64,000 nt of DNA from Camarhynchus parvulus (GCF_901933205.1 NC_044576.1:12309024-12373023); one strand, 5' to 3'; positions 25,617-40,216 are shown, counted from the stretch's first letter. The notes: generated from the sequence alone by a model not told the origin. A program made the numbers and translations.

Positions 25617-25815
25617 TACGCTTATTTCCATTTCACAAAAAGGCAAACAGAGGCATAATGGGATTATTTACTAGGCTTCAAAAACTATTTACCTATAAAT
25701 TTAAGTCTCTATTCTATGTGAGAGCCAGGTGATTTGCCCAGGATTACACAAGAGCCATGGTACAGTCAGAAATAATTTCCATCTCTAGCTCCCACTTCCA
25801 TGTCTTATCCTTCAC
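25617..25815 (+). mobile_element. possible MIR-like ancient SINE fragment, interrupted
   Basis: 'cttatttccatttcacaaaaaggcaaacagaggcataatg' (in part) matches the MIR 'ttattcccattttacagatgaggaaactgaggca' pattern. After about 65 unmatched bases (25662-25726), 'gtgatttgcccaggattacaca' matches 'gtgacttgcccaaggtcacaca'. It ends with 'ctagctcccacttccatgtctta', like the 'ctgactcccagtccagtgctctta' found at MIR/L2-type ends. Divergence is high and the middle is unexplained, so the boundaries are approximate. No alignment was run. Confidence 0.5.
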
Positions 25816-28800
25816 AACACAGATTCATGCTTTTGTCTTCTCTACTGTTTTGTTATGTTACATAACTTTAAATTATACTGAAAGCAGAGATACAGAGTTG
25901 TTTTGACAAGAACTACAACCAAGGCTTTGGTTTGTTCTGCTCTACAAAAATTGTGAAGATGGAAGACAAAGCCTTCTGTGAGGCACTGAGCATTAATAAG
26001 TACCACAAGTTGCTATATTTGAAGCACAGAATAATATTGACAGCAAGAAAAAAAAATATAAATTCCCGCCTTAGATGGATGCCATTCATGTTTTCTGTGA
26101 ACTGTGTCTGCAGCTGGTGATTGCCCTTGTGATCAAGAGATGTAAATGAAAATAGGTAGCCTCCCACAATGCTTCAGAGAGAAGGACTGGTGGGAAGCAG
26201 GAAAATCTCTCTTCATTCACCAGACAATACTTAATCTTCCTGGCACCACACACTTAATCTACACTGGCATCACAAGTGTAAAGTCAAACCAGAAACATAT
26301 TAGAACAGACTGGTAGAACTTTTCTTGAGGAGGGTCTACTAAAACAGTAACACTTGACATTAGAAAACACAAAATTACTCAGCTGAAGGTCCAGTCCTGG
26401 AAATATTTCAGTACCGACGTTGGTATGTCCAAGCAGATAAACAGGGACTACTTTTATGAGCAATGAAGGTGTAAAATTTCACAGCATATTTATCTAGTTT
26501 AAGAAGGTTTCCTACTTCCAAGTTACTTTGGCCACTGATATCTATTCCTACACATACAAATGCTCCAGAGCCACTTGGAAAATTCAATTAATGCAATTAC
26601 ACAGTCTAAAAATAACTCTCCAAAACACTGGTTTTGATTCAATCCGTTTGAATTCAATCATCAATGCTCCGCTTAATATGTACTAGCAAAGCAGGCAATG
26701 ACAAAATTCTTCATAGCAATATTTCAAAGGATTGCCATTTATCAATGGTTTAGGGAGAAAAAGAAGCATTATAGGTCTTATTAGATATCATAAATGCCTC
26801 CTGACCCTAAATTTAAGGAATTAGGAGACAGCTGTTGAGACAAGAAGTTACTAAATGTCTTTTAGCAGGTTACATGCCTCCTCCTCAGCAGCCACCAACC
26901 ATATTTGCCTAGTCCCCCACCCTTGGAGAACTCTTTGTGCTTCACAGCCTGCAGTGCATGGTAGAATGTCATTTTTTCTACAGCTCACAGAGTCCCATGC
27001 ACGATATCTGATTATTTGTTTTCTGCAAAAATGTGTGCTATGAACTAGCAATAAAAACTAGGAGCTTGCTCAGCTGCCTTCTCCAAGTTCCAACAGTGTT
27101 TTTATAGAGACTTTTGCTTAGTCCTCCTCCCCCATATGTTTTTCTTCTTCTAAATCAGAACTTAATGGAACTTTTGAAAGATAGAATCCTAAGTTAAAGG
27201 CAAAGTAATACTTTTAAAGCTTATTCAGCTGCAGCTATGAGATCACACGGTAAACTACCAGGAACTGAAATCATGCAGAGGAGAAATGTCAACTCTTAAC
27301 AGAAAATGTATTTGAAAGAATTGTGGCTAAAAAGAGAGAGAGGGGAAAGTCAATATAAAAAGAACTCCAGCATTTCTAGAAATGCTACCATTTCATGTCA
27401 GCCATCTAAAGGACTCAGATGAGCTTCTGTCTCACAACAGATTACATGATTTGTAAAGAAAACATACTTGGTCTTGGCTTTTTTTCCTTTCCTCCTATTT
27501 TCTAAGAAGAGTTCCTGCTCAACTGGCAATTAGCAAGAGCATTACCAGTGTATCATACTGTGTTCAGGGGAACAAAACCAGCCATAGAAGAGAAAAACCA
27601 TACCTTCTGCAGAGTTCTTCCACAAATGGTTTTCATATTTGCTGGTTTTCACAATGCAGCATTCCATCTCCTGGAGCATTTTATTGTGAATAAGAAAGGT
27701 TGCTGTGGAACTTCTGCCTTGTTAACCAAAGCAACCAGGAGTCAGCAGTCCTCAGCTCAATGCACCCAACAGCCATGGTGACATTTCCACAGTTCTGTTC
27801 TGCTCTTCAGCATTACCCCTGTAGATTTAAAAAGAGCTGTAATGATTGTGACTGTCGCATTTGAAAATAATTTCTGCAAAATTCTACATTTCTGCAAAGC
27901 TCTTCCATGAATTTTCTGCACAAAATCATTTCAACAACTTCAGCCTAAGTATGACAAGTGCAGGAGCTTTCAACAAAATGCCTCAACTCTGTAGTATAAG
28001 CCCAGCTTGAAAAACTTCAGCATCAATTACGCTCTAAATACATACAATTTTAATGTCTGGAGCAAGCCTGAAATTTCATCAAACATAAGGCTCAAGTGAT
28101 GTCTGGCTGAGCAGTTCAAGAGGGCTTCTTTTAGCTAGAATACAAAAAACATATGTTGCGAGAAATTTGGCTAGAAATAAACATTTCCTATGACATTTAA
28201 ATGAAAGATTTTTCTTGCCCAAAGTACCCTTTTCACAGCCACAATACCAGTCTAGGTCTAATTAACAGCATTATTTCACTATTTATACATTTATTGTATA
28301 ACTCTTTGAAGGTAAACTAATACAAAGAAAACCATACTGATCATTTTAAATCAGTTATAAGGATAAAATTTTATGTATAATCAGGTTTCTACAACTATAT
28401 TGATAATAGAAATTTTAAAAATACATTAATATTTAAAATCTTGAAGTACATCTTCAAGTATTCTTCATTGCTATTAGTTTCTAAAAGTATTAATTTTACT
28501 TAGGAAGTCAAGAGGTGATGGGCAAGTCCACAGACGTTAATTTAGTTTATTTTTGGGGTTTTCTATGCTTGGATTTTTTTGTTTTGTTTTGGCTTTGTTT
28601 TTTTGTTTGTTTTTTTTTTTTTTTTTTTTTTGTTGGAGGGGAGAACTTCACTTTTCTTATTGCTCTCAGGAAAAAAATCTGCCACCTATTTCACAGTTTC
28701 ACATCTTAAGCTTCCTGACACCTTGCAGGTATACCCCAATCCTAAAAGACAAGATCAAAATTTTATGTTTTTAAATTTTTTATGTTTTTATACCTTTCCT

Positions 28801-31800
28801 TTCCTGCGAAATTCATGTTTAATATATGTTCCAGGTGGTTGAAAGAGAAGTATATAGTTTGACATAGATCTACCACACACTTTTGTCTTGCTTAAGACAA
28901 GCATACTATGTTCATGTCCTTAGCTTAGCTGAATGGCAGATTTATATTGATGTCAGAGAATGAGCAATTAAAAGAGTTATCCTTATCAGCAGCCTTACCT
29001 GAAAGATATTGGAGAGGACCAATCACATAAACCAGGACTAAATTCCTGCCAGGCTTTTGAACTGAAGCCATTGAGCTGACTGGCTTTATGCACAGAGAAC
29101 TAGCTACAAACTAAACACCACTTTGCTGTTACAAAGCAATATTTTACTGCTTTCCCCTGACTAAACCAGATGTCCTGTATTTACCTGTTTTGGCAGAGAG
29201 GAAGGGAGCTGCTTGAAGCACTACCTTTTTCTCTATTCTATTGCCCACTTTCATATGCAGGACAGTGTCACACAGTCCTCAGGCTAAGGGATGACTTCTG
29301 GTCAAACAAGCATAATCACACTTTCAGTTTCCACATGAAGATAGCTGGCCATAAAACAACTGGCATCTGGAAACAGCACAACTGCCAGGAGGCAGAGTGT
29401 GTTAGCTCCATCTCAGTGCTGCTCAGCTACAGTTACCTGGTAACCACAGGGTAAACATGCATCTCCCTTTCAAGAAAGTGCACACATACATTTGGGGCTT
29501 TTTGGTTTTTTATTTTCCAGGCTTGAATGCCAGATTTTACACTCCTAAAACTTTGGGAGAAGGGTTTAAAAGAAACCAAACAAACCTGAAGGATCAGGAG
29601 ACTTTAATATATACACATACAAGATGATGTTAAGTAGAATGATGGCAAAGTTTTCAGCATCAGAGTAAAGACACTCTAGGGAGCTATAAGGTCAGGAGAG
29701 ATGCACAATCCCCAGCATCCACATGAATGAGCCTGTTCTGTTCAAAGCCTGCTTGTCAGGTACCTCACCTGTGTGTTTAACCAAATTCATGGTACCTGAG
29801 CTGTACTAAGTGCCAGGAAATCAGTGCCTGGGTTCACATGCAGATCAAACACATCCCCAACTGACTTTATCCACCTCCTTTCTGGCCTATTTGGTTCAAA
29901 TTAGTATTCTAAAGGACTCATATGCTTAAACATGAAATTAATAGCAAATATCATCTTTCTTATCACAATTTTCATACCAGAGAGAAATCACTGTGCTACA
30001 CACACATTGAACTAAAATCATTCTGTTACAGGAGGCTGAGGGAAGATAGGTAAAGCAAAAACTACAAACAATCATATAAAGATAATAATCATATTAAGTT
30101 ACATAAAGATTATGAAGTCCTGGTACTACTCATTGCATTTGTGCCGCTGCCAGCAAGTCAAGGTTATGGTTGTGAAGCCCAAACTCAGATGAAACATAAA
30201 AACAAGAAAACTTACAAATACACTGGAAACTCAAGACCTGTCTGAGTTTGATCCTGATACGACAGAGATTTTGAAGTGCCATAGAGATTATAAAGGACTT
30301 TAGAGTATAGCCGCACTCAGTTTAAATGCTATCAATGAAAAAAAAATCTTTGAAATTCCTAGATTAGAAAAATAGTTAGATTTGAATTTATGCAAATAAT
30401 TAAGCTTGTTTAGTGCTTTAGAAGTAATCAGCCACAGCAGTAGAATTCTGACTTAGTGACTTATCTTCTGAGTTGCAAAGTGCAAAAGAGATTATATGCT
30501 GGGGACTGCAGATAGGTATTTCTCAGTGTTAATTCACTTGTAAACACTGGATATTTCTGTAAAATTGACATATTTTGATCCCTTCCAACCGACTCATTAC
30601 TGCCCCAGATCATTAAGGTTTAAGAAAAAAAACAACTACAGCATCTATAGTTACCTCCCCCAGTTAGTTTTCTAAGGGTAGGAATATTTACTTGAAAGCA
30701 GAAATTGTCACAGGCTATATACCTGTAAAATCAATGTACTGTGTCTTTCCTCCAATCACAAGCTTCAAAAACCACTATGTTCCTATTTTTCACCAATTCT
30801 TATTTACTGGAAATAAAAGATCAAACCAAACTTGGAACTGAGCAAATTACCTGGTTTCTGTGTACAAGATATAAAACTCCAAAAGGCATTCTACAGGTGA
30901 ATGAATATTCTCCCCATTATTCTACAGAAATGTGTTTAACTTTGTGTGAAACTTTACATCAAATTCAGATTTTGTTACTTAGTGAATAGTAACCCTACAG
31001 CCTTTGCCAAAACATGATCAGATTTTCTCACTAGATTACATATGCTTTACATTACTGGAAGTCATAGAATTCTTTTAAGCATATGAGAGTATTTTCATGC
31101 TAAATTACAGTCTCATTAAAGTGAAAGGATTATAACACAAAACATGGTGCAGATGCTATATAAAATTACTGAGATACATCTCAAGACAAGAATGCTTTTT
31201 CTCTTTTTCTTTTCTCCTTAAGAAAAGTATAAGATCTCAACCTGCTTTTAGGAGATCTTCAAGAATACATTATCTGCCAGTGCACTCAGGTCCAGCTGCT
31301 GGGGTAAATGAAAGCTGTCTTGTGCTACGCTCAATTGTCCTTGTGCTACTCCTCATTTTTCCTAACATATTTTTTCCATTTCACATAGAGAAAATCTAAA
31401 GTACTGAACTAAGTACTGATGTTTGTGGAAAAACAAAACAAAATTAAAGTCAGACTTTCAGAGCCTAATGAAGCAAGCAGGAATAGAAGTTAGATGTGGG
31501 TGTTTCCCAGGCATACCATGTTACTGCTGCCTGCCATGCTGGCTGTGCCAATCCACTCCAAGTTTAAATTCAGCATCTCTTTCGCAAGAATAAATTTTGC
31601 AAATGCAAAAGAGTTTATGTTTATTATTTTCAACAAAATACAACATGTGATAAATATTTTTATGATACTTTGACCCAGGATTAGCTGATTTCCAATACAA
31701 TAGGAGAATAAGGCAACAACATAATAAGGAGCAGAAAAAAAAGTGAAATAGAGAAGACCTCAACATATCTGAATGTCATTGCAAGTATATGTTTGCATTC

Positions 31801-32814
31801 CTGCACTAGGTAAGATTTAATTCTAAAATTCTTTATCAGTCACATAGTGTAGAAAGTTTAGTGATACTAAAGGAAGTCTATTACACTGAAGGGATATTAT
31901 TACCTTCTGAGAACTCAAATCCAGCCTGAAAGAAGAGACAGATCAAATTCATTTAATTCTTTTTGCCCTTATAAAGCAAGAAACTGTGATATCAAAAGGG
32001 GTAAACAGGACTCCCAGCCTCTGAATTAAATCTCAGGATGCAAAGCTGAGGGTATCTTATCACAGTTGTCAGTGACAAGGCAAAGAGAAAGCCTGTAGGC
32101 CTGGTTGTACTGCTGCTATCAACTACAAAATATCAGCAATTTTAAACATCTGAAGTACACAGTGTTTGTACTTTAGTACTGCATATATTACTCTATAACC
32201 ATTTTAAAATAAGTCTTTTATCATTATTTACTTATCTGTAATCTGAAACAAACCGTGTTGCTTGCTGTTGTGCAAATGAAAAAACCAAAAAATAAAGGAC
32301 CATAAAAAAAATTCTTCCATTCCTAAACTTTGCTTGACATAAAACTCTGTATTTATCTTCCTTTGTGGTCCTCTGAACTAACCTGCCACAACATAGTAAC
32401 ACAAAATGACACTTTTTACTGAGCTTCTGAACAGAGTGATCGGTGTCACAAATAAAACTTACACTTTTCCATCTGTCACAAAACACATTTGATCGCACTC
32501 ATTTCGGGCTTCCCAGGTCCCTCTACATCTCTCAACGTATCTAATCTAAATACTAGTGGCTTTGCTGTTGCCCTGTAAAGGGACTGCAAAGCAGAAAAAG
32601 AAAAAGCCCTCTTGTAAGCCTGTATATAAGTTTGTAAAGGCATCAGAGGCCTAAGACGTGTGATTCCATCACCACACAGCAGAATAATTCCCACCATGGC
32701 TCCCCTCAGAGTGAACTTTTAGAAGGATATCTCATTTCTTATTGCCATGTAGCAAAAGAGAACATGGTGGCAGGGAGGCTCAGGACTGGGGAGCAAGCTT
32801 AGACCACAGCAATA
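25816..32814. other. AT-rich non-coding DNA, no gene recognised
   Basis: Open frames reach 94 codons (29170-29454, plus strand) without recognisable domains. A T-rich tract lies at 28572-28631. The words 'gatcccttccaacc' at about 30578-30591 resemble a CR1 tail fragment but are too short to call. No LTR ends, tRNA or array structure seen. Confidence 0.65.
28572..28631. repeat. T-rich tract with (GTTTT)n and a 22-bp poly(T)
   Basis: Runs of T broken by single Gs end in 22 consecutive T residues at 28610-28631. The low complexity explains three overlapping Phe-rich open frames here. Confidence 0.95.
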
Positions 32815-33020
32815 TTGCGAAGATCTTGAGGAGGGCCCCGTGCTCCCCGAGGCCAGGCCATGGCGCACGGCCCGCGGTCAGTGCCACAGGTAATGGCTGC
32901 GGCGGCCCCTCACGCAGCAGCACCAGGGGCTCCTCACAGAGCCATCTGGGACTCCAGGGAGGAGCTATTTCATACAGGACATTCACAATGCACAACTGCA
33001 CATTGCTGCTCTATGCTCAG
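32815..33020 (+). other. CpG-dense block with an exon-like ATG frame (candidate)
   Basis: About ten CpGs fall within 32815-32925, while surrounding kilobases have very few. At 32893 an ATG opens a frame that begins M-A-A-A-A-P, continues Ala/Pro/His-rich and then mixed, and runs 42 complete codons. It then meets CAG|GTAATT at 33018-33023, a good splice-donor match, and would stop directly if unspliced. A second donor-like CAG|GTAATG lies just upstream at about 32887-32893. This could be the first exon and promoter of a gene or lncRNA, or the GC-rich remnant of a transposable element. The protein fragment matches no family I know. No TATA box or downstream exon was identified. Confidence 0.25.
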
Positions 33021-34622
33021 GTAATTATTTGCAGGCTGCATCTTTATTTTCTGAAGGAACACATGGGGCTACAGCATTACAGCATCACTTTCTTTTATAT
33101 TTCAGGAAAACTTTTCCTCCATTTTTACTAAATGATGCTCAAGCTTCTTACATTCCTTATTATTTTTTTTTGTTCTTCTGTTGAAGAGCACTGAGCTGGC
33201 CTTGCCATCATTTCTAAAGCAGGCTTTCATACCAGCAGTGTGGTCTAAATCACCGTGAAGGGGTGGGGGGTGCTGTGTCCTGGTACAGTCTCTGGGCCAG
33301 CACAGCTTCAAAGGCCAGAATCAAGTGCTTCCTTTCTCTGCCCCAGAGAAAAGGGGGAGAGACCAAAATTGCAAAACTTGTTAAGAAACCTGTCAAACTA
33401 CGCATCTCCTAGTTATATAGATCCCTTTACAAGAACACATAAACAACAAAGTCCAGAATAACTGAGAATGGAAAAGAAAGGCATGTTACCTGTTACCTCT
33501 GCCACAAAGACAGCAACAGGTCTTTGACATGGATTTCAATGCTTTAAAAACTAAAATCATGCTGCTTAGAAAATATAATGAAGAGAGCATAGCAACAGGC
33601 CATTCTTTTGCCTCAAAAGGAGCAGAAAAGAAAGAGAGAGGCCCCTTTCAGGCTGTAAAGAGAGCATCTGTACAAAAAGTTTTAGTTAGCAACAAGAACA
33701 GGCAACACTTATATGGAAGAAGGAAATTCCAGCTTGAAAAGCCAATTAACTTCTCTTCCTACTAATGAATTTGATCAAACCCAAACCAGATTATTTGGTT
33801 TGATGCTCAGAATTTTAACATATTGACTTGGAAGTCTGACCTCTAACAAGTTACTAATATGTCAGCTCATGAGGTCCATCCACATAATTTTCTAATGGTC
33901 CAAATCAATAGGATATTTTTTGCTTGTTTTAAGTCGTGCTGTATTTTCATGCTTTCAACTGCCAGATAGCTAGATCAAGTTACAGATGTAATTCAGTGCA
34001 AAATACACCTCTTACAGATGACAATCACAATAAAAACACCTCTTCACACATACTGAAGAACCAATAGAAGCACAAGTAAACCACAGTTCAAGGAAATTTA
34101 AGTCTTTTAGGCCTCTCTTAATAAGAAACATTTGTGTAACATCAAAGAAATAGCTTTTACTCAGCCAGTCTTTTGTATCATTCACAGCACAGACGTGCAT
34201 TGAGAGTTAAACTATACATCTCTAAGATTTTTCTTTTATTTTACAAATCCTGTGACTTGCTCTGCCTACCATAGCACTCGAGGCATGCAGTGTCACTGAC
34301 AGTGCATTTCTTTTTGTACTACTCCTTACCTCATTCCATCTACGTGAGACCAGAATATCAGGACTTTTATTTGTGCACATTTATAAACAGCTCCCTGTCT
34401 AGTAAACCGAAGTTAACTGCTAGTAGTTCTGACACAGAAGACAGAGAAAAGCTATAGAAGAGAAAAAAGGTAACCATCTCTTCTGTTCTGTTTGGGATAG
34501 GCTGTGTTTCAAGTCCCTCTAGCAAGTATAATTTTGGATTAAATAGGATGGAAATTCATAATCATAAATTATCACTGAGTTCTCAGACACCTCAACATGA
34601 ACTAAGCTTCACATTGCCATTA
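33021..34622. other. non-coding DNA, no gene recognised
   Basis: A G-rich patch lies at about 33255-33275 (ggggtggggggtg). Frames of up to 78 codons (33529-33765, plus strand) are Lys-rich and unrecognised. Nothing else stands out. Confidence 0.6.
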
Positions 34623-34682
34623 TAGAATCATAGAATGCTATAGGTTGGAAGGGACCCACACAAGGATCATAGAGTGCAACTG
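34623..34682 (-). mobile_element. CR1 LINE, 3' tail fragment (minus orientation)
   Basis: On the plus strand it reads 'agaatcatagaatg', 'ataggttggaagggaccc', 'aaggatcatagagtgcaact', the reverse complement of the canonical avian CR1 3' end (TTCCAACC...CATTCTATGATTCT). The octamer repeat lies at the left end, so the element runs on the minus strand. About 60 bp are preserved, with moderate substitutions ('agagtgcaac' for 'cgagtccaac'). It has no coding content. Confidence 0.85.
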
Positions 34683-37600
34683 CAAATCTGGAATGCTTTA
34701 GTTTGTACCACAGTGCTTCACAGAGGGAAAAAATACATTTGGGCACAGGGTACTTCCTTAAAATAGAGTAAGAAAATATAAATTGTTTGTTGTGTTTCTT
34801 GCTCTTAGAACCACTTTCTCTGTTCCACCAAATCCATTAAATATTACTTTTGCAAAAACCATACTGGCATTGTTATTACACCCTTGAAACAGAAAATCTT
34901 CCAGCAAGTGGTAAAACCTCACTGTGAAGAGCAAACAAAAACTATGGTTCATTTCTATCATTTCTCCATCTGTCTTCAAATTTATTGCAGGTTCTCCATT
35001 TTCAGTGATAAGACCCACACCTCCAATAGCTCACTGCTATAAAGCAAGGCTCCTGTTCCAACAACTGCTTAGATAATCCATGTTCAGAAATTAGGTGGGA
35101 CTGAAAACACGAGGACAAGAGGCAGGTCAACATGCAAGATAATGGCCTGATAGCACCTTCCTTTCCCCTTTCCACTACTGCTGCCATTTTTCACACGTAG
35201 CAGTCTTTTAAACTATCCCTCAAATCTGGATGTAAACTGAAGGACAGATTCTGCTGCAAAACAGGGACAAGGCCAGTGAACAGAAACTAGCAGACGGCAA
35301 AACAGAGGCAAAGGAGAGATGCACAGAGTTCTGTGTGAAGGAAACTTTTTTCAAAATTCCCTTATCTTACTGAGATGTTTATGGCTTTGGCAGTCCAAGA
35401 TAAACTCCCCATCTTACACAAACATCATACATGCACTGTAGTTCTGTAACAACACCTTCAACATAAAAACCAGAAGTTATAGGAATGGAAGTACAGCACA
35501 TTTTAGTTCTTAATTTAAAAAATGAACAGAAGCTTTTGCCTCACCTTTGTCACAGAATAAAAATAAATACCCAAACTTCATGTTCTGACCACCTTTACTA
35601 TTCTTTTTTTCATGCTAACTAGAAAGTGATAAAATCCATTAAATCCTTTGAAGCTGATCTCCTTCATCACATTAAACTTGAAACCCAAATGCTATGGAGA
35701 TATTATGAAAAAAAAATCAGAGGTTTGTATTTGCCTCATTCAAATGGATACCAAAAAACCAACATTGCCGATTCTAAACAATAACTAAAGTGAAAATTTA
35801 AAAAATACCTGCCAATACTTGCCAGAAATCAAAAGCAGCTACAGTATCTCTGTATTGAGCAAAAAGAAACAATAAAAACAGATGTTAGAGCAGACAAAAT
35901 GTCCTGGGTTTAGGAAATGAGACACAGCAGGGATCACAATATTTTAATCGGTCACTACTTCTTTGCTTGGTTTTTTTTCATTTAAATAATGCATTCTAAT
36001 ATTTGCAATCTCCTTCCCTCTGCCTTGGTGAACACACAGACAAATTATAAATTTTTTGTCTTAATTAGTGCCTTCAAATGAATTTAGAGGGACATTATAC
36101 CAGCAATAACCCAACTGTTAACACTAGAGTCCTCAAAAACATTTAGAAGGAACAGTTTGGACTTGCTAACTTATTTATTTTTGCAAAAAGAAGTCCAGCA
36201 CCAGCAGTTCTTCCTATTCAAGCTTTCCTTTTCTTAAGTGAACAAGTACACGAAAAGCAATGAGACTGGAGAGAAATGCAGTCTGAGTGGAGGACATACA
36301 AGAAGTGACTAGAGACTAATCAAATGGTACAACTGTACCTATTTCAGTGATTTTCTGCATCATTGTAATCCTCTCCTCCCCTCTGATGCAGCATTACAAC
36401 AGTTTCCCCATACTACTTTCTTCTTTGCACATGGCTGGTACCTCCTGTAACAGGTTTTATAAAATAAGATCTCTGAGTTACTGTATCAATTATATTCCTA
36501 TTAGAGCAGTATCATCTTCCAGTGGTACATATATGCCCACCACAGGAGTACACAGAATATGAAAGCAAGCAATAGACTCTGATAGGAGTGGGAAAAATGC
36601 ACAGAAAAATATTCCCAGAAAAATCCAATTAGCAACTTTTTTCCCCTTCTGATTTAACTAAGGAGAGCCAATTAAGCATCAGAAGTAAGAATAATAATTG
36701 AACTTACTGGAATACCTATGTACTAAAGGATCATTTACTTCTGTCAGCAGAAGACTACAACCAATTAGATTTGCAAAAATAGGTTTGAATTCCAGCCCTT
36801 TCCCCCTTGAATAAGCCCAGTATACTTGTTGGAGCCTCTTGAGACATATAGGTACATGGAGCAAACTTTCCTGACGTGTAATTAACTGAAATAAATTACA
36901 GCTTTAATCTCTTAATAAAATAAAATAAATCCCAAGCAAAAACCATTTTTTAGGGTTCCATCCTTTCTTTGTATCATCATCTGAGGGGCTTTCTCCTCTG
37001 AGCATCTGGGAGCCATCACGTCAAGCTCCGGATATTAAATGTACATGTAGTTCTCTGCAGGCCTAATGAGTTACAACAGAGGTCACATTCTCCACTGCCC
37101 AAATGTAATTTGAACAATTCCTCACAACAAGAATTGTGACACACCTGTGTATAAACACTTCTGACAGTAAAAATGACAGTAAATTTTGCAATTTCTCTTC
37201 TTTTTTACAGCAGAAAGATCCAGAATAGCAACCCAGTTTCCCTTATCACTGCTACTATCTGTGACTTTTTCACATTTACTGCTCCAAGTAAATTTTTCTG
37301 AGCAAGTTCCATATGTTTTCATAGTAAAAACATAATACACAAGATGTGAAATATATTTTGAGAGCTTGGAAACAATCCAGCTGCTTCTAAGTAGTACTCT
37401 TAAGTCTGGAGATAACAATGGGTTTCTCTAAACTAAAAACAGTGTATTGCCTTTCAAGTAACTAATTTTTTTTCTTTGTTATAACAGTGAAAATAAGATC
37501 ACCCCCCATATTTCAGGGAAAAGAAGGAAACATATTCAAATATTGTTAGATTAAATAAAACATTTCACATATGGATAAATGCTAACTTTCTAGCATGGCA

Positions 37601-40162
37601 GGAAGACAAGCTGAACAGGATCATTTCTGCCAAAACCATTAGCAAATTGCCTTACGGTGATTGGCTTGGCTGTGAATCTTAGGTTTTATGGGTTTGGGAT
37701 TTTTTTTCCCTCCTCTGTTTTGTTTTGATTTTGACTTTCTTTGAGGATGGAGATATTGGGTAGGGGGTGGATCAGGGAGTTACATTAATCCACACATAGC
37801 TTATAAGTTAAGTCATTTCATCTGGATATTTTGCTACTTAAGTACATCTGGCTTTGTTTAATGTCAGTTTTTTAACTGAACCACATTTTTCCTGCAGTAC
37901 CATACCATACAGTAATGAAAAGCTTGCAGTAAGCAGAGGCTAAACACAATTCTGCCCATTTCACACTGCTGCCACAGTCACTGACTGTGTAAAAGTGGTT
38001 TTGTCTCATACTACTTGGCTGGAAACCGGCAAGCCAGAAATGTTATAAACATGCATGCATGTACATACACACGCATTTTCACACTGCCTATCTCTTTCTG
38101 GTTTTCAGCAAGTGCCCTGTTTTTTTGCTGTTTAAAGAATTCTTCTGCATTCTCAACTACGTGACATCATTTACCATTATGTATATCCCCTGCTGGAAAG
38201 CAGCCAGCACAGATTTTTCTGAGCCCCCTTTCTCCATCTCACCACAAACTCAGTTTCAAGCCCTTCCTTGAAATGCTTAATCCTTCTGCTATTGTGAACT
38301 GAACATTAGGGAGGAATCTGAAGCCATGACAACAGCTTGGTTCCAGAAGACTCTGCTCTGGGCCACACTGGAGGCATCCCCACTGGCCAGGCCAAAGAGT
38401 TCAATGCACTCAATTACACAGCGTCTCCTCTCTATGGAGCACTGGATTTAATGCCCTTCATTTAACGAGGCAATCTCAAAGTGTCTGAAATTTGGGCTCA
38501 CCTCTGTTAAATGCATGGATGTTCAGCAGTTTCTTTGGAGTTTCCCAAAGCTTGTAAAAGTTCCACCCATCTTTCCAACTTAGGTAAGAGAAATTGGTAT
38601 TTTTGACATTGTAAATTCTGGAGTATTAAGATTGTGCAGAATTGTCTATTTGCAGCATTTAGAGTCTTCTGTTTTGTCAATTTCCAAATGGTTCAAACTG
38701 TATAAATTTAATCATATTTGAACAGAACAAAAGCAATTAGTAAAATTCATACAAACAGCAGCTTAAGAATGATGATAATAAAAATAAAAACCGCAGAAAA
38801 ACATAACAAGGAAGCCTGTCACCTCAGGTTCTAAGTTCAGTGGCAGTATGACAATAGTCCAAAATACTGCACATTAACAGATGACAGGAAATTCTTGGAT
38901 ATACAGCGTGTGATTCAACTTGTATAAGCTACCAATATATGGTTTCACTAAGACACTTGGCCTTCCTGGAAGGATCACATACATGTAAATGCCAAGAAAT
39001 ACATAGGGTAAAAAATTACAAATACAACAAAATACACACATCACAATGAATAGAGATCCATTTTTTTTCTAGTAAAAGCAGTCTTTGTCTGACCCATTTA
39101 ATATTTAGGATAGTAGGTGTTTGACTTGCCATTTCCTCCCCCCCACTGGCTAGAATAAAACACAAAGTGGACAAGAAGTATTTTGTGGGAACTTTCATGG
39201 GGCGGGGGGTGTTTAGATCAATTAAACTCAGAAAAGAAACTTTCATCTAGATTCATGGGGTCACCAACTCGAAGATTCTGCACCTAAATGTGTTATTTGA
39301 GCTACTGAACTAACAAGACAATATACAGAGTCCTATCAGTCAGCAAGAACATTCCTTTTAAAAATCATGAAAAAACAAACACTCTTTAAGCAGCAGAGAC
39401 TGGTGGAAAGCTGGATATCCCAGCACTAATGTCTTGGCATTGAAATCCAAAGAGAAGTGGAGAGGCAGTTCACTTTTTCAGAGCCTGGCTCTGGGCAGCG
39501 TGAGACTGAGGCGTGCACAGGGTGCTCTGCAAACTCTGCTGGCTGCCTGGATTGTTTGTTCTCCCTGTGTAAGCAGCACTGAAACAAACACTCAGGAAAC
39601 ACAAGGTACAGGGATTTGGTCAGGGAGAGAGCAAAATCAGGATATGTAAACAAACTAATGAGATCAGTGCAAACAGCAATAGCACACTGTGTTTCAAGAT
39701 GTGTGTAACTTATTTGGTAATTTCAGGCTGCCCTTACAGCACCCCTGGTCTCCTTCTTCCCACTGCGGCTTCTGAGTCCTAAGCAGCACAAGTAACTGAA
39801 ATATTTTGGCTACAAATCCCCTCCTTGATAAATCTTGTTAGTTAAAAACATGTCAGAATTAAAAGTTGTCTGTCACACTATATAGTTGCAAGTGCATCCT
39901 GCAATGTTTTCTGCGCTTAGCAAACAAAAATTTTGACATATTTTTATATTTGCAGAATGTGAAAAAGACGTTCCTTGACATTCCATCTCCTTTTCCCAAA
40001 ACTAGGATGCCAGTGATCAGGGGGTTTGTTAACACTGTTTCATTACATACTCTCTTGTCTCCACTGACAAAGACTTCACATGGTATTTTATGAAGACTGG
40101 AGGACTTCATAAAATTCCTGACTAGAGAAGGAAAGGCATATCACTGCACAAAACGTCTTGAA

Positions 40163-40216
40163 GGAAAAAAAAAAGACAAAAACAAAAAGAAAAAAAAAGG
40201 AAAGAAAGAAAAAACC
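40163..40216. repeat. A-rich low-complexity tract
   Basis: About 54 bases, mostly A, with scattered G and C. Confidence 0.9.

Noticed and set aside
30577..30598. 'gatcccttccaacc' word resembling a CR1 tail
   Set aside because: Only about 14 bases match and the terminal octamer repeats are missing.
38049..38062. 14-bp palindrome acatgcatgcatgt
   Set aside because: It lies in a short alternating purine-pyrimidine microsatellite-like stretch, which makes palindromes by composition.
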